Positions 23,964-29,759 of a stretch of 64,000 nt of DNA are shown here, piece by piece. The notes under the pieces were generated by a model. The model was given only the letters and a program-made list of their open reading frames with translations, was not told the DNA's origin and made no database searches. The stretch lies in NCBI GenBank assembly GCA_017415185.1, contig JAFQHZ010000006.1, forward strand, positions 1 to 64,000, in the 5' to 3' direction. This DNA is from Candidatus Gastranaerophilales bacterium (GTDB taxonomy: Bacteria; Cyanobacteriota; Vampirovibrionia; Gastranaerophilales; Gastranaerophilaceae). Within the stretch, counting starts at the first letter, position 1. Each line of letters begins with the position of its first letter. A program made the translations under genes and the position numbers.

Positions 23964-23992
23964 TTAATCACTCTTCTTCGAGAGAAAGTCAA
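23964..23992 (-). promoter_or_regulatory. Island promoter element, copy D (orphan)
   Basis: Minus strand: TTGACT (23987-23992), 17-bp spacer ending GAGT, then GATTAA (23964-23969) and TGTGT. Downstream is GAAAGGA but then ATA instead of ATG, followed by a stop after six codons, so the controlled gene seems lost. About 86 percent identical to copy C over 35 bp. Confidence 0.65.
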
Positions 23993-24032
23993 GTCTTTTT
24001 CTAAAGATTTTTATTAAAAAGTTATTCAGAAA

Positions 24033-25139
24033 CTATTCACCATCGATGATATCAATCAATTTTTGGAAAGCATACAAATTTCCACGATTTCCGCTCGCTT
24101 CTCTAATTATTGATAAAACATCTTTTTCGGCTAATTTTTGCAAGATGGAGTTCGCCGTTTTTCGGTTTGTAATGCCTGTGGATTTTGCAAAAGCTGAAGT
24201 AGTAAATATTGGCTTAGCAAAAATAGAATCAATAATGCTAGATGTATATTGAGACTTAGTAGTTTCTTGAATGACATTTTTCATCTGATAACATAAATCT
24301 AATATTTGATTGATTTTTTGAGTGTTGATTTTAGATTGTTCAATAATTGCTTGTAAAAAAAATTTTATCCAATCTTGCCAATTATCTTCTTTGGTTATGT
24401 TTCTTAAATGATTGTAATACTCTTCTCTATGTATTTCAAAATATTCACTTAAATAAAAGATTGGTTGTGATAAATATTCTTTAGAATATAAAAATATTGG
24501 AATTAATAAACGTCCCAACCTTCCATTACCATCCAAGAATGGGTGGATAATTTCAAATTGGGCGTGTACAATCGCAAGTTGAATTAATAAATCAGAATAT
24601 TCATTATTAATAAAAGTTTCCCATTCTCCCAGATAATCAATAATTTCACTAGGTGCAGGTGGCACAAATGAGGCAGTTTCTATAGTGGAATTCTTAGGTC
24701 CTATCCAATTTTGTATCTTTCTAAACTCACCGCGAGCTTTATTTTCACCTCTTACTCCACTTAAAAGTACATTATGAATATCTCGGATCATATTTAAGTG
24801 TATAAAAGGACGTTCAGATAACAATTCTGTTGCGTATGTCATCGCAGAACGGTAATTTAAGATTTCTCGAATTTCTTGATCTTTAAATGCATTAAAATTT
24901 TCACCCGCATCGTGTTGCAAAACTTCTGTTAATGTTGCTTGAGTTCCTTCAATTTTAGATGACATTGTAGACTCTTTAGTTGTCATAGGAGCAAGCAAAA
25001 TTTGAGGATTAATTAAATGACTCAATGCACCGTTATAATTTGATAAAGCAGAGTGAGCCTTACCTATTAATGGTATTATTTCAGCAAAATCGATGTTTAT
25101 TTCAGCGATTTTTTTAGGTTTAGATGGTGTATAAGTCAC
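24033..25139 (-). CDS. Fic-domain AMP-transferase with N-terminal inhibitory helix and C-terminal winged helix
   Basis: Enzyme that transfers AMP (or another NMP) to hydroxyl groups of target proteins. The Fic motif IHPFLDGNGRLGRLL is complete, including the catalytic His. An inhibitory motif SSKIEG near residue 61 (S/TxxxE-G type) places it in the self-inhibited class II. The C-terminal 80 residues (TTSAFAKSTGITNRKTANSILQKL) are a winged-helix DNA-binding domain. At 368 residues it matches the common Fic_N-Fic-HTH architecture. The upstream region has several matching palindromes, suggesting autoregulation. It lies with the HNH gene between two iteron repeats. Confidence 0.92.
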   Translation of the reverse strand: MTYTPSKPKKIAEINIDFAEIIPLIGKAHSALSNYNGALSHLINPQILLAPMTTKESTMSSKIEGTQATLTEVLQHDAGENFNAFKDQEIREILNYRSAMTYATELLSERPFIHLNMIRDIHNVLLSGVRGENKARGEFRKIQNWIGPKNSTIETASFVPPAPSEIIDYLGEWETFINNEYSDLLIQLAIVHAQFEIIHPFLDGNGRLGRLLIPIFLYSKEYLSQPIFYLSEYFEIHREEYYNHLRNITKEDNWQDWIKFFLQAIIEQSKINTQKINQILDLCYQMKNVIQETTKSQYTSSIIDSIFAKPIFTTSAFAKSTGITNRKTANSILQKLAEKDVLSIIREASGNRGNLYAFQKLIDIIDGE

Positions 25140-25168
25140 GTTATTGTCTCCTATATTACTTATTATAT

Positions 25169-25318
25169 CACAAAATTTTGATTTGTGTGTAAAAATTCAA
25201 CAAAAAATATCCACAAATTATTTTGTGGGTCATGGAGGTATCACAAAATAATTTGTGCGTAAAATTTCAATGTTTTTTACTCGCAAAATATTTTTTGGGT
25301 AATTTGTGTTACACAAAT
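25169..25318. promoter_or_regulatory. Operator cluster upstream of the Fic gene
   Basis: Four related palindromes: CACAAAATTTTGATTTGTG (25169-25187), CACAAATTATTTTGTG (25212-25227), CACAAAATAATTTGTG (25242-25257) and AATTTGTGTTACACAAAT (25301-25318), with a degraded one at 25281-25299. The second and third are exact reverse complements of each other. Probable binding sites for the winged-helix domain of the Fic protein. Confidence 0.65.
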
Positions 25319-25365
25319 CATCTAAAAAAAGGAGTTTATATTGATTAAGTAATATCAGGATAGTA

Positions 25366-25944
25366 TCAAGGTCTTCTTGGCTCATTTCTAACATCAATAA
25401 TCTCTTTGTTTTTCATTTTAGCGACTTTTTTAACTAACATTCTATAAGCACCGGCTATAGTTGCAGTATTCATATACGGATGTCCATAATGATGGCCAAC
25501 ACCATTTAAGATTTCTGGAGCAAGATTTTTAATAATTGAATTTAATTCTTCAGGTTTGGTAACACCAAGTTCTTCCATTTCAGTGTAAAAATCTTTTTTA
25601 TATATAAACTCGTATACCTTTAGCCCAAGCCTATCCCAGAACGTGTCATACATTGCAACCCCATAAGCTCTAATCCAATCCCACATAATTTCTGGGTCAG
25701 TTATATTTGGATTATCTAAATGACATCTATGGCATAGCAAAACTAGATTTGAAGGTTCATCTTTTCCTCCTAACGATGCTGGAACAATGTGACATCTCTC
25801 CAAATTATATTCACAACCACAACGCCAACATCTTTCATGAGCTTCAGACGCATCAACACTAAGTCCACATTCGTCAACTAGTTGTTCAAAGAACCAATAT
25901 CTAACAATTTCTTCTTTTTTAGTTTTAATATTTTGCCTTTTCAT
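25366..25944 (-). CDS. HNH endonuclease-like protein
   Basis: A 192-residue protein with a zinc-stabilised HNH fold: CWRCGCEYNLERCHIVP, then SNLVLLCHRCH. The Cys pairs (CxxC and CxxC) hold the zinc, and CHIVP, N and H supply the catalytic beta-beta-alpha-metal residues. The N-terminal and C-terminal flanks are helical and not recognised. It has its own promoter: TTGAAC at about 25,990 and TATAAT upstream of CGGAG and the ATG on the minus strand. A restriction-like role is plausible in this context, but free HNH proteins also serve in phage packaging and homing. Confidence 0.85.
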   Translation of the reverse strand: MKRQNIKTKKEEIVRYWFFEQLVDECGLSVDASEAHERCWRCGCEYNLERCHIVPASLGGKDEPSNLVLLCHRCHLDNPNITDPEIMWDWIRAYGVAMYDTFWDRLGLKVYEFIYKKDFYTEMEELGVTKPEELNSIIKNLAPEILNGVGHHYGHPYMNTATIAGAYRMLVKKVAKMKNKEIIDVRNEPRRP

Positions 25945-26005
25945 ACAATACTCCGTTTTTTTATTTGAAATTTATTATAATTATACATATTAAAATTGTT
26001 CAAAT

Positions 26006-26402
26006 CTCAGAGATAATTATGTGTATCTCAGTCTGCGAGAGAAAATAAATTGCACTAAGTTGCACTTTTTTGCACGTCCAAAATTTTAGTGGCAAGCACG
26101 CACGAAAGCCTAAAACTCGCTTGCTCGTTAAGTCTTTCGGCTGGTTGCACCCGTCAAACTACGGCTCAAAAAAATTCGCCTTGTTTGTCGTGCAATTTTG
26201 TGCAAGAAAGCGTATTGGCGGCAGAGGGCTGAAGTCGCCAGCTTTGCTGGTGCGTGCCCGTTTAACGCCGCCAAACAAGCGAGGGACTAAAGTGCAAAAA
26301 TTCGGACGCAAATCTCTACACTAAAAAACAGGCTATAAGCGCCTGTTTGCCTAGATTTTTATTAAATTTTCTTATATCAAATTTCCTGTTCCCCTATAAT
26401 GG
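26006..26402 (+). repeat. TTGCAC-iteron repeat, copy 2, with GC-rich insertions
   Basis: Direct copy of 23479-23767. TTGCAC at 26050, 26060 and 26070 (10-bp steps), GTGCAA at 26190, 26200 and 26292, then the same hairpin (26326) and CCTGTTCCCCTATA tract. Relative to copy 1 it has two GC-rich insertions: about 26076-26189 and about 26208-26285. The second is bounded by TTGGCGGC (26215-26222) and GCCGCCAA (26267-26274) and holds an inner CCAGC/GCTGG hairpin, like a REP-type palindromic element. This accounts for nearly all of the gene-free stretch 25945-26439; an 84-codon frame here is judged spurious. Confidence 0.75.
26326..26348 (-). terminator. Terminator hairpin in repeat copy 2
   Basis: AAACAGGC/GCCTGTTT stem, T run on the minus strand, same as at 23676. 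Confidence 0.55.
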
Positions 26403-26439
26403 CAAAGCCATAAGAAGCTTGTCGAGTTGAGTGCAAAAT

Positions 26440-26465
26440 AAAAGACACCTTTTCAGGTGTCTTTT
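26440..26465 (-). terminator. Terminator of tRNA-Gly
   Basis: AAAGACACCT/AGGTGTCTTT stem with a 4-nt loop directly behind the tRNA 3' end, with A/T runs on both sides so it may work in both directions. Confidence 0.75.
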
Positions 26466-26466
26466 A

Positions 26467-26541
26467 TGGAGCGGGAAACGAGGCTCGAACTCGCGACATC
26501 TTCCTTGGCAAGGAAGCATTCTACCACTGAATTATTCCCGC
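26467..26541 (-). tRNA. tRNA-Gly (anticodon GCC)
   Basis: Minus strand: acceptor GCGGGAA pairs with TTCCCGC, followed by discriminator T and an encoded CCA. The anticodon arm CTTCC-TTGCCAA-GGAAG carries GCC, reading GGC/GGU glycine codons. The T-arm is GCGAG-TTCGAGC-CTCGT. Length is 75 nt with CCA. The 3' end faces the accessory island on its left, the usual relation of a tRNA to an integrated element. Confidence 0.97.
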
Positions 26542-26696
26542 AAATCAAGTTTGCTTAATTATAATACACTATCAAAAAAAATAATCAAGCATTATTTTAA
26601 AACCTTGTAAAAAAATATTAAGCTTTAAAACCAAAAATGAACAAAATAAAGTTTTACACGTTTTAAATTATGTAAGCAAAAGCAATGGGGGCAAGT

Positions 26697-26978
26697 ATGA
26701 AAACAGGATGTGTTTTGTGTTTAATGGCTATATTTGGTTTTATTTTAATGACAAAACCATCATTTGCAAATGCAAGATACTATAATAATCCATATTTTGC
26801 CACTGACTCTCGCTATGATTATATGTATGCAAATCCTCCAAGACACAGCCTTGGTGCGTATGGCAGATATATCATGTCTTCTTCTAAAGTAAGATATGTT
26901 CATTCGCCTTCAAGACTTAAAGGCGTGCGCCATGCGGCAAAAATTAATGCATATAATATGCAAGCTTACGGTTATTAA
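26697..26978 (+). CDS. Small secreted Tyr/Arg-rich protein
   Basis: A 93-residue protein with an N-terminal signal peptide (MKTGCVLCLMAIFGFILM..., cleavage likely after SFA or ANA near residue 25). The mature part is rich in Tyr, Arg, Asn and Ser, with no motif I know. The start at 26697 is chosen because GGGGGCAAG is a suitable ribosome site for it; the in-frame ATG at 26685 overlaps that site. It probably forms an operon with the His-rich protein that follows 21 nt later, and both are predicted to be exported. Confidence 0.65.
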   Translation: MKTGCVLCLMAIFGFILMTKPSFANARYYNNPYFATDSRYDYMYANPPRHSLGAYGRYIMSSSKVRYVHSPSRLKGVRHAAKINAYNMQAYGY

Positions 26979-26999
26979 TAGCTTTTTAAAGGAGTTAAA

Positions 27000-27311
27000 A
27001 TGAACAAGAAAATTTTATTATCTTCGTTGCTTTTTGCTGCAATTTTTCTGGGAGTAAATTCAGCTCAAGCAGCTCCTCCCCCAGGACACGGAGGACATCA
27101 TCCATCAAAAATGCACAGACCGCCAATCCATCATCACCACATGCATCGTCCGCCTGCAATGCATCATCATCACCATGTCAGGCACAGCAGTGGATTTATT
27201 AGCCCTTATTATTACAGCGTCTATTATCCGCTAGGTTTTACAACGCCACGGATATACTACCCAACACACCATTATGGGCATCTTGGAGCAACATTCCATA
27301 TTTCATTATAA
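27000..27311 (+). CDS. Secreted histidine-rich protein
   Basis: A 103-residue protein with a clear signal peptide (MNKKILLSSLLFAAIFLG..., cleavage after AQA). The mature part has dense His-Pro blocks: GHGGHHPSKMHRPPIHHHH, MHRPPAMHHHHHVRH, then a Tyr-rich tail. Histidine-rich exported proteins often bind Ni, Zn or Cu, but this may also be a low-complexity structural protein. AAAGGAG precedes the ATG. A hairpin terminator follows at once, so it ends the short operon with the preceding secreted protein. Confidence 0.7.
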   Translation: MNKKILLSSLLFAAIFLGVNSAQAAPPPGHGGHHPSKMHRPPIHHHHMHRPPAMHHHHHVRHSSGFISPYYYSVYYPLGFTTPRIYYPTHHYGHLGATFHISL

Positions 27312-27335
27312 GAGAGGAATTTTCCTCTCTTTTTA
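27311..27335 (+). terminator. Terminator after the His-rich gene
   Basis: AGAGAGGAA/TTCCTCTCT stem with T run; begins at the stop codon. Confidence 0.8.
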
Positions 27336-27421
27336 GTTAAAGAAATGTAACAAGAAATTTTACAAAAAAAGCAAATATGTATAAGTTATATACTTTATAT
27401 ATATACAAGGTGGAAACTTAT

Positions 27422-29704
27422 ATGAATTTGCAAGCAATACTCCAAGGGTTCGCAGAATACCTCGAAGAACAAAACACCAAAAACAATAGACAGTATCAAA
27501 TTGATACATCAAACCTTGCTGTGAGTATTTTTGCGCATGCAACAGAATTCAAAAAATATATTTCAGAAGAATTAAATATTTTTGAAGATATTAAATCCCT
27601 AAGCGTAAGCGAAATTCTTTCAATGGAAGTTGAAAACGGACAACTAGTTTCGCCCGATGAAGAAAATCAAGAAGAAGAAATCTTCAAATCAAACACATTA
27701 TTAGACGAACTTAATATTCTAAACGAAACTTCGAACGAAGATATCCCACAAGAAATCACAGAAGAAATTCCTGAAGAATTAACAGAAACACCCGAAGAAG
27801 AATTAATTGAAGAACCACAAGAAGGCTTAAGCGAAGAAACTTCTGCGCAAGAAACCCTCGAACAAATAACAGAAGAATTACCAATCGAAGAAACAAGCGA
27901 AACAGAAGAAGAATTAGAAGAAGAAAACGAAACTAGCGAAGCTTTACAAGAAGAAAATTCAAACATTTTAATTGAAATCTTTAATAACATTTTGCAAAGC
28001 AATGAAGTAATAAGCAATTTCGATGCCGATGAAAGCGGAATTCTAGACAAAGAAGAAATATTAAACTTTATAAATTTAATGAACGAATCAGACGAAGATT
28101 CTGAAAACTTCTCTTTAAATGACTTATTCTTTGGAATAGAAGAAGTTAAAAAAGACGAAGAAGACCTTGAAGCTGATGAACTTGAAGAAGGTCTTAACAC
28201 TGATAAAACCGAAGAAGAACTTCAAGACGAAGAAACTGAAATTGAATCAACAACACAAACAGAAGAAGGCTCTGAAACTGACGAAAACGAAGAAACAAAA
28301 GCAAAAGAAAGCAACTCAACAACAGATACAGATAAAAATACAGAATCCGAAACAAATTCAAACACAAACACAAACACAAATTCTTCTTCAAATTCATCAA
28401 ATGTATCATATACAGGCGGCAATAGCTCTGGCGGTAGTGCAAGAAGAAGCAGCGCAAGCTCATCCACAACAGGACGAGGAAGTTCCAATTCAAACTCTCT
28501 TGCAAACATGTCTAAAACAGAATTGCAAAGCGAACTAAGCAAAGCAAACACACAACTTCAAACACAACAAAGCGAATTGTCATCAGTATTAGACGGAAGC
28601 GATTCAAGAATTCAAGCCAAAAACGAAAATGTTGAAAATCTTTATTCAACTTATCAAGAAGAGCTTAAAACCGTTGATGTTGATATGGCACAACAAGTTG
28701 ATACTCTTAAAGGAGATATCAGCGCAAAAGAAACCGAAGTAAACACAAAAGAACAAGAAATTGTTAATCAACAAATCACAATTTCAAATTGTGAAACAGC
28801 ATACAACAATGCAACAGCTACAAGACAACAACTTGAGTCTTCTTTGGCTTCATTAAATTCTGCTGATACTTCCAATATGGATGAGAGTCAAATTGCCGAT
28901 TTAAACGCAAAAAAAGCAAGCTTAACTCAACAAATAGCATCCGCAAAAGAAGCCGAAAACACCGCAAAGGCAAATCTTGAAACCGAAAAAACAAAACTAG
29001 AAGAATTAAACACACAAAAACAAGAACTTCAAGCAAACCTTGATGAGCTTAATTTGCAAATGACTGATCTTGAAGCTCAAATTGCCGAAAAATATCCACA
29101 AGTTCAAGCTTCGCTTGATGCATATAACCAAGCAAAAGATGAAGCTGAAACGTTTAAATCAGGATTAGTTGAATCAGCAAAAGCAGAAGTTGAAAAAACG
29201 CAAAGCAGAATAGGCGAAATTAACACTGCTCTTAACAACTTAGCAAATCAAGAAACCAAAAAAGAATATAGTTTAAGTCCTTTGAATTTATATGACGAAG
29301 AAAAGGGCGAAATGCTTATTAATACAGCAAGAAGAATGCTTGAACAACGAGGCTCAACAACAGGATATTGTGCAACAGGCGTACATCACACAATAAAAAT
29401 GGCTTATGGAATATCAATGGGCGGAAACGGTTGCGATTGGGATACAAATATGGAAAAACTTGTTGAACAAGGTTTATTTGTTGAAGTAACAAGTGAATAT
29501 CCAAACGCAAGTTCTCTAAAAGAAGTAAAAGCAGGTGCAGTAATCTGTTGGGAAAACACTGGCGTACAAGATGGTAGCGGTGGACAATATGGACACGTTA
29601 CAATTGCCGACGGTCAAGGCGGAGAAATCTCAGACCATTATCAATCACTCATTTTAAGCGTAGGCGGAAGAAGCGACCTATATAGAGTATTTATACCAGT
29701 GTAA
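27422..29704 (+). CDS. Large acidic protein with EF-hand, coiled coil and C-terminal CHAP-like amidase domain
   Basis: A 760-residue protein; the ATG at 27422 is chosen for its AAGGTGG site. Order of parts: N-terminal unknown region (1-70); a very acidic stretch of EE- and ET-rich quasi-repeats (about 75-190); an EF-hand loop DADESGILDKEE near 200; a second acidic region; a Thr/Asn/Ser linker (about 300-355); a long coiled coil (about 360-605); and a C-terminal domain with GYCATGVHHTIK and YGHVTIADGQGG, the Cys and His blocks of CHAP peptidoglycan amidase/endopeptidases. No signal peptide is visible, so export, if any, is by another route. It may be a calcium-responsive cell-wall enzyme or surface protein. 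Confidence 0.75.
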   Translation: MNLQAILQGFAEYLEEQNTKNNRQYQIDTSNLAVSIFAHATEFKKYISEELNIFEDIKSLSVSEILSMEVENGQLVSPDEENQEEEIFKSNTLLDELNILNETSNEDIPQEITEEIPEELTETPEEELIEEPQEGLSEETSAQETLEQITEELPIEETSETEEELEEENETSEALQEENSNILIEIFNNILQSNEVISNFDADESGILDKEEILNFINLMNESDEDSENFSLNDLFFGIEEVKKDEEDLEADELEEGLNTDKTEEELQDEETEIESTTQTEEGSETDENEETKAKESNSTTDTDKNTESETNSNTNTNTNSSSNSSNVSYTGGNSSGGSARRSSASSSTTGRGSSNSNSLANMSKTELQSELSKANTQLQTQQSELSSVLDGSDSRIQAKNENVENLYSTYQEELKTVDVDMAQQVDTLKGDISAKETEVNTKEQEIVNQQITISNCETAYNNATATRQQLESSLASLNSADTSNMDESQIADLNAKKASLTQQIASAKEAENTAKANLETEKTKLEELNTQKQELQANLDELNLQMTDLEAQIAEKYPQVQASLDAYNQAKDEAETFKSGLVESAKAEVEKTQSRIGEINTALNNLANQETKKEYSLSPLNLYDEEKGEMLINTARRMLEQRGSTTGYCATGVHHTIKMAYGISMGGNGCDWDTNMEKLVEQGLFVEVTSEYPNASSLKEVKAGAVICWENTGVQDGSGGQYGHVTIADGQGGEISDHYQSLILSVGGRSDLYRVFIPV

Positions 29705-29759
29705 TAAAATTTTAAAAAACATAGTTGAATAAAAACTTTTGTGCTAATATCAACGTATT

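Noticed and set aside
3632-23992. Promoter-like elements as terminal inverted repeats of one large transposon
   Set aside because: Copies A, B, E face right and C, D face left, which would fit, but no target-site duplication is seen at any pair and each copy (or its remnant) precedes a ribosome site at fixed distance, which favours promoters.
26070-26324. 84-codon open frame on the + strand
   Set aside because: It lies wholly in the GC-rich insertions and iterons of repeat copy 2, has no ribosome site, and its protein shows no domain-like composition.
27667-28551. Several long frames overlapping the acidic protein gene on both strands
   Set aside because: They are shadows of the low-complexity GAA-rich reading frame (Ser- and Leu-rich on the other strand) and have no ribosome sites.
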